A stretch of 64,000 nucleotides of DNA from Azorinus chamasolen (GCA_963576725.1 OY755252.1:48052840-48116839), one strand, 5' to 3'; shown: positions 41,650-52,502, numbered from the stretch's first letter. Notes: a model not told the origin generated them from the sequence alone. Numbers and translations are program-made.

Positions 41650-41892
41650 TCTCAACCCTTTGCTTCTTATATATTTCTTTTTAATGCCATTGCAAACTGA
41701 ATAGACGCAGATAAGACTGCTCGTGCAGGAGCTGTTTTGATCAAGGTATACTGTGTTGGCTAATGGATGGACTAATATAAATCTGAGTCTATACGCTCGC
41801 CCATGACCAACAAGTATGTTCAAGTCCTGTTGCAAAGCTTGTGTAATTAACATCCTTGACGTCATTTCTTTCATGAATTTCCAGAGATTAAA
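41650..41892 (+). mobile_element. T1 MITE
   Basis: CTCAACCCTTTGCTTCTTAT left end, GCCATTGCAAACTGAATAGA, GCTCGTGCAGGAGCTG hairpin centre, CGCCCATGACCAACAAGTAT, ATTAACATCCTTGACGTCAT and TTTCTTTCATGAATTTCC. Confidence 0.78.
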
Positions 41893-42368
41893 CAAAAATA
41901 AATATTTATAACACATCCTGCGGAGTGAGTGTGAATTAACCTGATTAGATACGTTCAGATATTATATTAATATATTTATTAAAGTCTCATCATGGTTACA
42001 GTAAACATACACGTACATCTACATAACTGTCAGTGAACTATGTCATTCAAATATGAATTATTAGAGACTATCATAGTGTTTTCAGGACGTACACATACTA
42101 TATTGCCCATTCCCCATTGCTATATTATCACAGATAAAACATATATCATCCCTATTAATCCATCAGCTACAAACACTCCCTATATACTTGTATATGGATT
42201 TTTATGTGTACAGTATAGAATACTTTCAAAAGTCAATGATGGTTTAATTGGATGGTTCCGTAACGTAGCCATGATTTATAATTCTATAAACTTCAGTGGA
42301 TGCTGCGTTTACTGGTGTATCCTTTGTCTGCTGTAAGAAATAAGTTCTGCTTCCATTCCAGTATTCAA
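41893..42368. other. Nothing recognised; weak open frame
   Basis: A 98-codon plus frame (42040-42336) has no recognised domain, no clear splice context and AT-driven composition. I do not call it. Confidence 0.4.
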
Positions 42369-42578
42369 TGGGGGCCAACTACGAATTATTATCAAATGTT
42401 TTGCTACGAGAATGCATATAGGTATGATAATATATTTGTTTTTCAACGAAGGTAACTTTGTTTTCGTAGGAAACATTTCCTAATATATACACTGGCTTCG
42501 TAGGAAAACAACTGGTCTAAAATACCCATATAAATTGTCGTAGCAAAACTTTTGATGATAATACGTAGTTGGCCCCAG
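42369..42578. mobile_element. MITE with about 40-bp TIRs (GGGGCCAACTACG)
   Basis: The left end GGGGGCCAACTACGAATTAT, CAAATGTTTTGCTACGA is mirrored by the right end TCGTAGCAAAACTTTTGATG, ATACGTAGTTGGCCCC. The interior holds TTCGTAGGAAAC twice. Single copy here; target duplication unresolved. Confidence 0.78.
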
Positions 42579-42596
42579 TGGTATTGGGCATTTTAA

Positions 42597-42868
42597 CACT
42601 TCCCCTCATTTAAACGTGATTTCACGCATTTGCAAAAAGAGTAGAGCCAGATCAGACGGCTCCTATAGGATCAGGGTCTGCTCTGTTTGCTTATGAAAAT
42701 GTAGCACTGTCTGCCCTGTTTGCTTATGAAATTATATAACATATATGACTCTAGAGTTCCTTGTCTCTATAGTACTCGTGTGTACATATGCAATTATAAA
42801 AAGCCTGCTAATTGATATGTGTGATGTCATTATTTCTTACATGGATATGCAAGAAGGAAAGGGTTCAA
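42597..42868 (+). mobile_element. T1 MITE
   Basis: GATTTCACGCATTTGCAAAA, CAGATCAGACGGCTCCTATA, then a short duplication of CTGTTTGCTTATGAAA. It ends TGTGATGTCATTATTTCTTA, GGAAAGGGTTCAATA. Confidence 0.82.
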
Positions 42869-42949
42869 TAACTTTCGAAAATTCTGAACATGTTAGACTA
42901 ACTATCGACTTATCTATACTTTTTAGACAAACTTTTGAATATTGTTAAC

Positions 42950-43195
42950 ATTTAAGATTAAATTTCGAATATTCTAAACTTTAAGACTAACGTTCGAATA
43001 GTCTAAACCTTTTAGACAAACTTTCGAATATTCTAAACTTTCGAGACTGAGCTTCGAAGATTCTAAACATTTGGCACTAACCTTCGAGAATATATTCAAA
43101 ACTTTCTAGAATATATTCTAAACTTTCAAGACTAACTTTTGAATATTCTAATATTTCGACACTAATTTTCGAATATTAATGACGTTTGAGACATT
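42950..43195. repeat. 29-bp degenerate minisatellite
   Basis: About eight units related to GACTAACTTTCGAATATTCT plus AAACTTTCA, starting 80 bases right of the T1 end. Confidence 0.88.
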
Positions 43196-43199
43196 GTTA

Positions 43200-43365
43200 A
43201 CACTGTTGAGACACCGCTGACCGGGTGTCAAACAGCTTGAGCCCTTGTGAGTTACTCTACACTCCAGCTGTCTGCCAATGGCAGTCAGGTCGCGTCTAGC
43301 AGTCAGGTCGCGTCTAGCAGTATAATATCCTGCTAGATGCGAACAGGATAAGGGTGAAATACTGA
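43200..43365. mobile_element. T2 MITE copy with local duplication
   Basis: GCTGACCGGGTGTCAAACAG, CTTGAGCCCTTGTGAGTTAC, then AGTCAGGTCGCGTCTAGC twice and CTGCTAGATGCGAACAGG. Confidence 0.6.
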
Positions 43366-43494
43366 AGCAGACGATTGCGTTTACTGGTTTATGTTATAAA
43401 TATAGAATATAACCTTCGTTTCCATTGTTTATTGTGTTGAAAATGATTAATTGTAACTAACATTGCAATGATACACTATCTAAAGCATATATAA

Positions 43495-43645
43495 CCTTTA
43501 TCCTGCTACGTAGGACCTGAATCGCATTAACAAACATCGTGGGTCCAGATGAGACGCCGAGTAATTCGGCGTCTCACCAGGATCCAAGCTGTTTGACATT
43601 CGTCAATAGTTCCTCAGACGTTTAACAATCAAAAGTAACTGAAAC
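43495..43645. mobile_element. T2 MITE copy, hairpin intact
   Basis: CCTTTATCCTGCTACGTAGG, CAAACATCGTGGGTCCAGAT, GAGACGCCGAGTAATTCGGC, GTCTCACCAGGATCCAAGCT and GTTTGACATTCG. Confidence 0.8.
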
Positions 43646-44017
43646 ATAATCGTATAGCAGATTAGAGTGTGTGCAGATATCATGTTTAAGCAGACTAAGG
43701 GATGAATTAAGCTGGTATAACGTCACAGAGAAGTAGCTACATATAGTACTCGAATTGTTTACTTAACAAACACCGCACGCGCAATGCCACGGTACCATTT
43801 AGAGACTACTTTGGACTGCTTTACGAGCCCATTACTCTTACGTTTAAGCGGATTCTCGAGGAGCTTTATTGCCGTTGGCTCTCTTTTAAAAAGAAAAACT
43901 TGTTATCGAAGGTAGGAAACTCTTGAGTAAGAAACTGTTCAAAGCACTCTTTGCCGGGTATTGACTGAGCTATGTTTGGGACCACCATCGAAATACCTGT
44001 ACAGTGAGGTCTAGTAT
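43646..44017. other. Nothing recognised
   Basis: No repeats or coding signal were found in this stretch between a T2 and a T1 copy. Confidence 0.45.
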
Positions 44018-44345
44018 TCAACCCTTAACTCATGCATATTTATGTTAGAAATAATGACACTATTGATATTATATAGATATACATTGTATTACTATAATAA
44101 CACATGTATACAGAAATGTTTGGCCTTGGCAAAAATTGTAGAATCGTGTATATATCATATCATAAGCAAACAGAGCAGACCCCGATCAGACGGCAAAAGG
44201 CATAGAAAACGTATTTATGGAGTAAAGGGTTAATATAGGATCCGTCTTACCTGGGTCTACTATGTTTGCAAAGGCCTAGAAAAACGTATTTATGGAGTAA
44301 AGGGTTAACCATTTACCTCATGAATATTCAAGTAAGACCATTATG
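44018..44345 (-). mobile_element. T1 MITE with duplicated short arm
   Basis: CAACCCTTAACTCATGCATA opens. The hairpin is truncated (AGCAAACAGAGCAGACCCCG, ATCAGACGGCAAAAGGCATA). The element closes twice: ATTTATGGAGTAAAGGGTTA occurs at about 44214 and again at about 44288, the second preceded by GTCTACTATGTTTGCAAAGG. The long-arm start of a further copy follows (ACCTCATGAATATTCAAGTA). Confidence 0.75.
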
Positions 44346-44425
44346 GCACCATGAGCTAGGATCTTGAATAATTCGGTGTCTCTTCTAGATCCAAGATATT
44401 TACAAACTGACAACCCGGTAGCGAC
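44346..44425. mobile_element. T2 fragment
   Basis: AGGATCTTGAATAATTCGGT, GTCTCTTCTAGATCCAAGAT and ATTTACAAACTGACAACCCG. Confidence 0.45.
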
Positions 44426-44477
44426 CATCAGGATATAAGTTGAATGCAAATATTATTTCTTAATTAAATATTCATAA

Positions 44478-44732
44478 ACCTTGATCCTTTACGCTAAAAG
44501 TACGCTTTTCTACGCCTTTGCAAACAGAGTAGACCCAGATCAGACGGCTCCAGCAGGAGCCGTTTGATCACGGTCTACTCTGTTTGCTTATCGTATGATT
44601 TAGATCTGATTCTAAAGTATCTGCATTTGCCAAACCTACCTGTGACCATGTGCTATTATAACAATAAGTCAAATTAATATTCATGGTGACATTATTTCTT
44701 ATATGAATATATTCCTGGAGTAAAGGGTTTAA
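44478..44732 (+). mobile_element. T1 MITE, well preserved
   Basis: GATCCTTTACGCTAAAAGTA, CTACGCCTTTGCAAACAGAG, a near-perfect hairpin with CGGCTCCAGCAGGAGCCG, GATTCTAAAGTATCTGCAT, AATTAATATTCATGGTGACA and TGGAGTAAAGGGTTTAA. Confidence 0.87.
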
Positions 44733-44767
44733 AGTGACCCGTCTGTCGAATTGATCCTCGTGGACCC

Positions 44768-45012
44768 TTAACCCGTTCACCGCCAATGTCGCAAAAATGT
44801 ACCCCGACAAATAGTGCAGTACCAGATCAGACGCCGCCTTTTCAAGGCGGCGGATGATCAGGAACTTCACTTTTTGTCTCAAACTCTATTTCTATATATG
44901 TGCTTTATTCCTTTGAAATTTGCATCTACTTGTCCCATTTCCCTTTTTACCAAATGATTTAACAAAAGTGGTTTGCAGACGACAATTAGAAATTTGGCGC
45001 CGAATGGGTTAA
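44768..45012. mobile_element. T3 MITE, full length
   Basis: TTAACCCGTTCACCGCCAAT and GGCGCCGAATGGGTTAA are the ends. The interior palindrome is CAGATCAGACGCCGCCTTTT / CAAGGCGGCGGATGATCAGG. TTTGAAATTTGCA and ACAATTAGAAATTTGGCG are shared with 11391-11602. The minus frame at 44568-44882 spans parts of T1 and T3 and is not a gene. Confidence 0.88.
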
Positions 45013-45234
45013 ACGAACCTTTGTCAGAGTAGTGAAACTGACAAGATACTGACTTGCAGTGGGACAAATGTGTACGAGTCTCTCCCTCGTCCCAACACCA
45101 GCACCCAAAAATCCTGTCCGTTTGTACATTTGTGCTTTTAGAGGACATGTGTCAATTTCTCTGAATAAATTTTATTTCTCCTACTCTTTATGTCTACCCT
45201 TCTATCCTCTTTTCAAGGAGCTAAACATATAGAG

Positions 45235-45377
45235 GATCTTACATGAGTGTTCATTACACATTGTGTTTATGAAACGAGTTTACTATAATAATATGATACG
45301 AGCTTTAGCGAGTGTCATATTCATTACAGTAAACGAGTTTCATAAAAACAATGTATAATGAACACGAATGTAAGATT
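45235..45377. repeat. Long imperfect hairpin
   Basis: Arms ATCTTACATGAGTGTTCATT, TGTTTATGAAACGAGTTTAC on the left and GTAAACGAGTTTCATAAAAA, AATGAACACGAATGTAAGAT on the right, around ATACGAGCTTTAGCGAGTGT. Confidence 0.75.
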
Positions 45378-45635
45378 CTTTTTATCACATAATCCTTAAA
45401 ATGCCATAGAAAATAAAACAGACTAGCTGGCGGCTGTTTCTGCCATTGCTTTACAAACAGCGTAGTAATACAACGGACGACGCGCATGGAGTGCTATGAT
45501 TGGCTAACGCTTTTTTAAATGAGCGCTACGATTGGCTAACTTGCTAATTTGCATAAAAAAATGCATTAGTGAAATTCTGCGAAATACGGCACTCTGTTAC
45601 GGCACTCCCGCATAGTAGATTATGTGATAAATATA
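45378..45635. mobile_element. TIR element adjoining the hairpin
   Basis: TTTATCACATAATCC at the left is mirrored by GATTATGTGATAAA at the right. The interior duplicates a GC(T/G)A(T/C)GATTGGCTAAC motif near 45495 and 45527. Together with 45235-45377 it may be one larger element. Superfamily unknown. Confidence 0.55.
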
Positions 45636-45649
45636 GTGAACAGGCCAGG

Positions 45650-45848
45650 ACAGAAGTATGAATATTTAAAAGCTGCAATTGTATAATGTAAACTTTCCAA
45701 GGAAATTGTTTTCTTTGACAAAAACGGTCGAATCAGATCTATATCATGTCTAAAGAAAACAGAACATACCCTGATTAGATGGCTCCTATATCTGGGTCTA
45801 CTCTGCAAATGCGCGAATAGACCTTTATACGATGGAAAGGGTTATGTT
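45650..45848 (-). mobile_element. T1 MITE, degenerate
   Basis: AGTATGAATATTTAAAAGCT, CGAATCAGATCTATATCATG, AACAGAACATACCCTGATTA, GGGTCTACTCTGCAAATGC and GATGGAAAGGGTTA. Confidence 0.75.
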
Positions 45849-46009
45849 TCCAATAGCTTTGCTATAAACAGCGAAACATTCGATAGATTGTATTATCCGC
45901 CATGTCCTGAAGGGCGACAAACAGGTTAGCATTGTAACAGTGATTAAACAATAGTTATCTCCCATGTATTTTTCCAGGGACTGGATGTCCGCGAATGTGT
46001 CATTTTATT

Positions 46010-46375
46010 CTTTAATCCTTTCCTTCACATAAACGCCCTTTCACACCTTTTCAAACAGTAGACCCAGATCAGACGACTTATATTAGACCCAGATCAGACG
46101 ACTTATATAAGAGCCGTGTGGTGAGGGTCTGCTCTGTTTGCCTATGGTATGGTATATATCTGATTCTTGAGTTTCTATCAGAGCCATAATGGCTTGTGTT
46201 TATATGCCATTATTAAAATAATCTAATCTAATAGTCATTTTGTCTTACATGAACATTCCACAGGTAACACGTCCGTGCATATACATGTAAGCCATAATAA
46301 ATATTGAGCTAATTAATAAAGTTCATGAATGACGTCATTTGTCTTACATCAATATTAATCAAGGAAAGGATTAAT
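46010..46375 (+). mobile_element. T1 MITE plus second long arm
   Basis: TTTAATCCTTTCCTTCACAT opens, CCAGATCAGACGACTTATAT occurs twice in tandem (hairpin arm duplication), then GGGTCTGCTCTGTTTGCC, TGTCTTACATGAACATTCC. A second long-arm end follows at 46285-46375 (GAATGACGTCATTTGTCTTA, GGAAAGGATTAA). Confidence 0.78.
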
Positions 46376-46534
46376 GGAATAAATAAGTTTCGAACATTAA
46401 TCTGAGGCCAACATCAAGGTAATTTATATTAGAAGGATACACAGTTTCGGACAATAAATTATTTAGCAAATACATTTTGTAACCAAAGCTGCGGTACAGA
46501 TAGCTTGCAACTGTAGGATTTCCTTTTGGAAATA

Positions 46535-46605
46535 TGATATCAAGGTCAAGGTCACCGTTATGAAAAAGAAAAATGGTTTCTAGGCACTGTCAAGGTCAAT
46601 GTCGC
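46535..46605 (+). promoter_or_regulatory. Cluster of AGGTCA half-sites
   Basis: ATCAAGGTCAAGGTCACC and CTGTCAAGGTCAATGTCG hold three AAGGTCA motifs. TCAAGGTCA is the extended half-site bound by monomeric nuclear receptors of the Ftz-F1/ERR type. No gene is nearby, so this may only be a dispersed repeat remnant. Confidence 0.3.
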
Positions 46606-46694
46606 AGATACTCAGGACTGTTTTCGTGGTATTGCCAAGTTTCTTGAATAAAGCAAATGATTAAGTTGTCAAAACGCTTTAAATATTTCTCCTT

Positions 46695-46945
46695 CATGTA
46701 GCGAAACCGTGATGATCTTAACCAACAGTTTGAACCCAGATGAGACGCCGAGTAACTCAGTGTCTCATCAGGATGAGAACTGTTTGACACTCTAATTATG
46801 TTGTTTAACCTTTAGCTTGCTGAGCAAATTAGTTTTACAGAGTTTTTCACTTACTACATTTTCAAAAGTTAAGCTATAATCAATTTGTCTACCAAAAATG
46901 CAATTAGGATATCAAACAGTTTGGCTCCTGATGGAAGCCGAGAGT
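46695..46945. mobile_element. Two adjoining T2 copies ending in poly-C
   Basis: The first has ACAGTTTGAACCCAGATGAG, ACGCCGAGTAACTCAGTGTC, AACTGTTTGACACTC. At TTTAACC (about 46804) a second starts: TAGCTTGCTGAGCAAATTAG, AATTTGTCTACCAAAAATGC, CAAACAGTTTGGCTCCTGAT. Its palindrome runs into a C-run (about 46950-46963). Confidence 0.75.
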
Positions 46946-47154
46946 TACCCCCCCCCCCCCCTCCTCCCCGGGGGCGTTCTGATTTATTGGATCCAGATCG
47001 GTGACGAGGAGTCATTATTCAACTTATCAGAATCCAAGCTGTCTGACAATCGGCTTTCTCATAATCTTGATCGAACCATTGCACCGGCGAAACATTGAGG
47101 AAACATTATTTTTGCACAGCGGTATAAGGGTACCCCCCCCCCCATCCCCATATA

Positions 47155-47300
47155 AAGTTGTTTTTTTATTCTATTGCAAACAATGTAAGTCCAGATCAGA
47201 CAGCTCCTGTAGGGATTCGTCTGACCAGGGCCTGCTCTTTTTGCTAGTACACTATGTCATTATTTCTTACATACGTATTAAACAGCAAAAATGTTAACAG
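47155..47300 (+). mobile_element. T1 MITE, internally deleted
   Basis: ATTGCAAACAATGTAAGTCC, AGACAGCTCCTGTAGGGATT, CCAGGGCCTGCTCTTTTTGC, then directly CATTATTTCTTACATACGTA, so the middle of the long arm is missing. A second C-run lies at about 47132-47142. Confidence 0.75.
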
Positions 47301-48352
47301 CAGACGACATTTATTGAATATAAACTCGAGAGGCCCAAGATCATAGCGTGAATGTCAAGTACCAACTGAGTATAGATGTCACGATGCGCTTGATCGTTTC
47401 ATCCTGTTCATTGTTGAAATGATCTACATATGCGACACGCGCGTGTTGTCTATATATACACGTGCGGCGCATGTTTGTTATCTGGATTCAAAAACAGAGT
47501 GAAGGCTCTCACTAAGTTAATAAGACACGTGCTTGTACACACCGTCCAATCGATTATGGTTACCCCATCGATAAAGCTGTGGTTACCTCGCGCAGCGAGA
47601 GTCGATTTAAAAGTTGAGTTTGTATTTTGCTCCTAAAGACTCTTTATTTCAGAAGATCGGCACTTCTTTGTATGCAGCCGTAAAAAGAAGTGTTTGCTGA
47701 AAATGTTGGTGTAATGTTTTCCCAGTAGCATGCAGAATGGTGTATTAAATCAGGGAATCAACGTGGAACAAGATGCCAAAACACCGTTTTTCTTTATTTG
47801 GGACTGACTATCTCCGATGTATGACAAACTCACGTTAATTCAACGATGTCGAAGGTAAATCGAAGTGTTTTTCTGTCTATCCTTTGACTATCATCTTGCT
47901 TTGTTCAAAATCAAGGTAGTTACAGGTGTTTTCATGTACTGAGTTGATGCTCGAATGGATAAGGTTACCAAATATTGAACATTTGTTGGTTAAGGTTCAC
48001 CCTAATTCTGGGCTCATTTAGGCTAAGGTTATCCGACAAATAACATATGTAGTATTACAGCATCTAAAGACACAAACGTCGTATTTTTTCCACAAGACGC
48101 ACAACTGTCATGTATATTATGTTACTTGTGTTTAACCAATTATGTTTACAATCTTCAATTATTACCTCTAACGTGTAAATTGAGTATGTACAAAGACGTA
48201 CAACCTGATCGATTTCTCACAGTAAATATTTCCCTCTTTACTGTTTGAAAAAAAAAATTCTTTGTATTGAAGCACAAAACATGTAAATACAGGTCGGATG
48301 CTATATTTTATCACGTGACACTTGGTTTGTGTCTGTACTGCATATTTTTTAT

Positions 48353-49035
48353 AAGTCCCCCATCGGTTACCAGTTGGGGGACTATAGGTTTGCTCGATTC
48401 CGTCTGTCCGTCTGTCTGTCCGTCCGTCCGTCTGTCCGTCTGTCACGCTTCTTGTCCGGGTCATATCTTCTACTAAGTTAGGCCAAATACATTTTAACTT
48501 CACACATTGAAGAAGCATGATGAGGAGTAGTGACATGCACAATGGCCATAGCTCTAGCATCAATATTTTTGGAGTTATTCCCCCTTTTTATATTTGTTTG
48601 TCCGGACAATAACTCTTTATCTACTGGTACAATTGATTTGAAACTTCACATATGGAACAATCATGATGAGGGGTAGTGTCATGCACAAGGGCCATAACTC
48701 TAGCATCGATATTTTGGAGTTCTTCTCCTTTTTCATATCTTCTTATCCAGTTAATAACTCTTTATGTACTGGTTCAATTGATTTGAAACTTCTCATATGG
48801 AACAAGCATGATGAAGTGTAGTGTCATGTACAAAGAGAATAACTCTAGCATCAATATTTTTGGAGTTACTCCCCTTTTTCATATTTTCTTGTCGGGACAA
48901 TAACTTTTTATTTACTGATTCAATGTATGAAAGTAATACCATTCAGTTGGTTATGTATATACATTGGTCAACCACAACATGGGTGGGTGGGGTGGAGAGA
49001 GTGGAGTTTTTTTTCCAGTCCCGTGGGGGACTCAT
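48353..49035 (+). mobile_element. CT-type element nested in the long-TIR element
   Basis: It begins with the hairpin AGTCCCCCATCGGTTACCAG / TTGGGGGACT, then a (CTGT/CCGT)n tract (about 48403-48442). About three modules of roughly 145 bp follow, each with CATGATGAGG(G/A)GTAGTG, CATGCACAA, CATAACTCTAGCATC and TTTTGGAGTTA. It ends CCAGTCCCGTGGGGGACTCA. The frames at 48168-48563 (-) and 48267-48476 (+) are products of this tract. Confidence 0.7.
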
Positions 49036-50129
49036 GTCTTGCATAGTAATACAACATGCCCTTGTTATATCTATTTTTTTCCTTTTGTATTAAAATATCT
49101 AGTGTTGAATAGACCCATCATTCCCGTGCTAATAGTTTGCAAAATGAAAGGTAATCGGCAAAAACACCACCACCAAAATCTATTGAGCAGTTACTAAATT
49201 CCATTTGCTTTCAGGTTACCAACCATAACCATGGAGCGCTGCATGTACCAATGTTATTACTACTATATGAAACACAATGCATTGCCAGATATCATCGATC
49301 ATCTAGTTGAAGCACGCGGTTCTGTATGTTTAAAGGAGCAACTGATAAAATTAAATTAAATTACTACAATAATTCTAAGATCTGAACTGTGTAAAACTTA
49401 ATTCTTTAAGATAATTATAGATATTAATCGTCAAACGGAAATTGATATAGATATACACGGACATATCTTTTTTTCTTCATCATATACTAGATATCCAACA
49501 CTTCATGGAAGCGTAGACCTAAATCACAGGAGCATAGGACTGACTTAATTTGGTCCGAGTCACTCTGAGTACGAAAACGTCAGGACCGAATCCATTTCCG
49601 TGTCTTGTTTTTAATTTTTATACGATGCTCGACAGTCTCTGGATATACTCGCATATGTCACACATATGATACATAGCCAAATCAATTTCAAAATGTAGAT
49701 ATAACACTTTGTCTTCGAAGAAACAAACCAATGTGTCAAGTATTAGATCTAGCTCGATTTATACTGTCTGAATAACAAAAATACTTGGAAAAGTGTAACG
49801 ATGAAGATGTTTTCAAAGACGAAGTGTTTATTAATAATTTTACATAGGAGATTTGCAAAACATTCTTCACTATATGCATTTCCTAGTAGCGGAAAGGACC
49901 CTTTTCTAGAAAAAAGCAATTCCGTTTGCGCAAAAGGATCGATTATTTGCGCTTTAAAAGTAATTCACCCATACATACTCAAAATGAGTTGTGTATATAT
50001 ACACATTTGATACCGTGTTTGCATTGAGAATTTTTTTAGTAAATCTATAACCGTCCTTACAATGGAGTTAAATACGTTTATACATGTTGATAGTTCACCT
50101 AATTGTAAAATCGTATAGGGGAACTTATG
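49036..50129. other. Loop of the long-TIR element, nothing recognised
   Basis: AT-rich with scattered short frames (for example 49801-50010, 69 codons) lacking domains. No transposase-like DDE or helix-turn-helix pattern was recognised. Confidence 0.45.
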
Positions 50130-50818
50130 TTGTTGAATGTTGTCTTTGTACAAACTCGATTTACACGTTAGAAATAATAATTGTTGTGAACATAATTGGC
50201 TAAATACAATTTGCAGAATATACATGACAGTTCTGGGTCCTATTTTTCAAGTTCAAGGGAAAACATACGACGTGTGTGTCTTCAGATGCTGTAATACTAC
50301 ATATGTTAGTTGTCGGGTAACCTTAGCCTAAATGCGCCAAGATTTAGGGTGCACCTTAACCGCACATTTTTCAAAATTGGGTAACCTTATCCTTTCGAGG
50401 AACAACTCAGTACACGAAAACACCTGTAACTACCTTGATTTTAAACAAAGCAAGATTATAGTCAAAGTGTGGACAGAAAAATACTTCGATTTACCTTCAA
50501 CATCGTTGGATTAACGTGAGTTTGTAATATATCGGAGATATTCATTCCCAAAGAAAGAAAAACGGTGTTTCGGCATCTTAATCCACGTTGAATCACTGAC
50601 TTAATACACCATTCTGCATGCTATTGGGAAAATAAAACACCAACATGCTCTGCAAACGCTTATTTTTACGGCTGCATACAAAGAAGTGCCGATCTTCTGA
50701 AAGAAAGAATCTTTAGGAGCAAAATACAAACTCGCCTTTTAAACCGACTCTCGCTGCGCGAGGCAACCACAGCTTTATCGATGGGGTAACCATAATCGAT
50801 TGGACGGTGTGTTGTAGT

Positions 50819-51864
50819 TTAATCCTTTCGACCCCTGAAACGTATGTACTGTAATTTTCAAACAGTGTAGACCCAGATCAGAGGGCTCCTAGAGGAGCCG
50901 TCTGATCAGGGTCTGCCCTGTTTGTCATTTAAATAATTCAGAGATGAACGTGTTATAGAGAGTTTCCTCTATTGAATTCGTTATACATTTAGCAGATATC
51001 TGCTTTTATTTATTTATTAAGATACTGCTTCTCTATATATAGACCAGGCTGGCCTGTATATCTGTCCTATAGATCTGTAAATCTGACCAGTAATATCTGT
51101 AAACCTGCCCTGTAGATCTGTAAATCTGACCAGTAATATCTGTAAATCTGCCCTGTAGATCTGTAAATCTGACCAGTATATCTGTAAACCTGCCCTGTAG
51201 ACCAGGACCTGAGGATCTGACCAGTATATCTGTAGACCTGAGGATCTGACCTGTATACATGTATCTGTACCTTTGTCATGCAGACTTGTAGACATTACCT
51301 ATATATCTGCATACATGTCCTGTATATCTAACCTGTATAGTTGTATATCTGTCTTGTAGACCTGTAGATATGTCATGTAGACCTGTAGATATGTCATGTA
51401 GATCTGTAGATCTGTCGTGTACGCCTGTATAACTGTCCCGTAGACCTGTATTTTTGTCCTGTATATCTCTATATGTGTCACGTAGACCTGTAGATATGTC
51501 CTGTATACCTTATTTCTGATCTGTAGACCTGGATACCAGTCCTGTAGACCTGTATATCTGTCACATAGGCCTGTAGATCTGCATGTATATATGTAGGTCT
51601 GCCCTGTATAGCTTTAGGTCTGTCTTGTAAATATGTATATCCTGTAGATCTGTAGGCCTGGTACTGTAGACTCATAGATCTGTCCTGTACATCTGAATGT
51701 ATGACCTGTGACCTGTAGATCTGTGTTGTAGATCTGTAGATCTGTCTGTATACCGGTAGACCTGTCCTGCATATCTACGTGTTCATATGCCTTTACAAAT
51801 ATCAACTAATTGATATTCATGCAGCCATTATATCTTACATGAATATTTCTGGCGTAAAGGGTTA
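50819..51864 (+). mobile_element. T1 MITE with a 740-bp internal array
   Basis: TTTAATCCTTTCGACCCCTG opens, the hairpin is near-perfect (AGACCCAGATCAGAGGGCTC / GAGCCGTCTGATCAGGGTCT), and the T1 right end (TTACATGAATATTTCTGGCG, TAAAGGGTTAG) closes after the array at 51845-51864. The whole minisatellite is therefore contained within one MITE. Confidence 0.8.
51040..51780. repeat. Variable 17-28-bp minisatellite inside T1
   Basis: Units are permutations of CTGTAGATCTGTCCTGTATA and CTGACCAGTATATCTGTAAA. A higher-order block of about 58 bp repeats at 51075-51200. Units carry GATCTG and TATATCTG words like the T1 box ATATAGATCTGATTCTACAG. Confidence 0.93.
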
Positions 51865-51934
51865 GAAGTGTTGAGTGTTGGTTTGATAAAATAATTTCGT
51901 TTATACATTTGTAAATGAGTCTATGAGAGTACAT

Positions 51935-52168
51935 CCCTTTACTCCATACATGTACCTTTCTATGCGTTTGCAAACAGAGAAGACCAAGATCAGCCGGTTC
52001 CTATTGGAGCCGTCTGATCAGGGTCTGCTCTATTTGCTTATGAAGCAGCATAGATATGACTGCAGTTTCTGTCATATCCAAACTATTCTGCGTGCTATGC
52101 TATTATAAAAGTTAATCTAATCATGTTGATGATGTCATTATTCTTACATTAATATTCATGGACTAAAG
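51935..52168 (+). mobile_element. T1 MITE
   Basis: CTTTACTCCATACATGTACC, GCGTTTGCAAACAGAGAAGA, CGGTTCCTATTGGAGCCG, GCATAGATATGACTGCAGTT, GTTGATGATGTCATTATTCT and GGACTAAAGGG. The left end carries the ACTCCAT terminus usually found at the long-arm side. Confidence 0.83.
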
Positions 52169-52256
52169 GGATATACAAACGGACTGGACGTTAGTCAGAC
52201 GCCGACAGACCGACGTCTAAATCAAGAATTGCTTGTGAACGCACGTGAGATTTGAT

Positions 52257-52502
52257 TAACCCTTTCCCTGTTCTATATTTATTCCAAATTTCAATACCTA
52301 TGGAATATTCATGGAAGAAATAGTTATAAAGAAATATGAAAGGTTGAACAGTGTATCCATTTTAGAAACTATACAAATGGGATCGAATTCCATTTGCAAA
52401 CAGAGCAGACCCTGAACAGACGGCTCCTATAGGAGCCATCTGATCTAGGTCTTCTCTGTTTGCAAATGCGTGAAAATACGTTTGTATGAAGAAACGGGTT
52501 AA
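52257..52502 (-). mobile_element. T1 MITE
   Basis: ATTAACCCTTTCCCTGTTCT opens, ACTATACAAATGGGATC, then GCAAACAGAGCAGACCCTGA hairpin with CGGCTCCTATAGGAGCC, GCAAATGCGTGAAAATACG and GAAACGGGTTAA close it. Confidence 0.87.

Larger units (their letters stand above)
47537..50812. mobile_element. 3.3 kb element with about 670-bp terminal inverted repeats
   Basis: Outer ends are ACACACCGTCCAATCGATTA and TAATCGATTGGACGGTGTGT. The arms (about 47537-48210 and 50130-50812) match in mirrored order through CTCGCGCAGCGAGAGTCG, AGAAGATCGGCACTTCTTTG, GCATGCAGAATGGTGTATTA, AACACCGTTTTTCTTT, ATCAAGGTAGTTACAGGTGT and TACATATGT-type motifs. The loop carries no long frame or transposase and contains a CT element. 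I read it as non-autonomous with very long TIRs; superfamily unassigned. A T1 copy starts seven bases past the right end. Confidence 0.85.

Noticed and set aside
48168..48563. 131-codon minus-strand frame
   Set aside because: It spans a CT-element end hairpin and its CTGT tract, giving the repetitive stretch DGQTDGRTDRRTDG.
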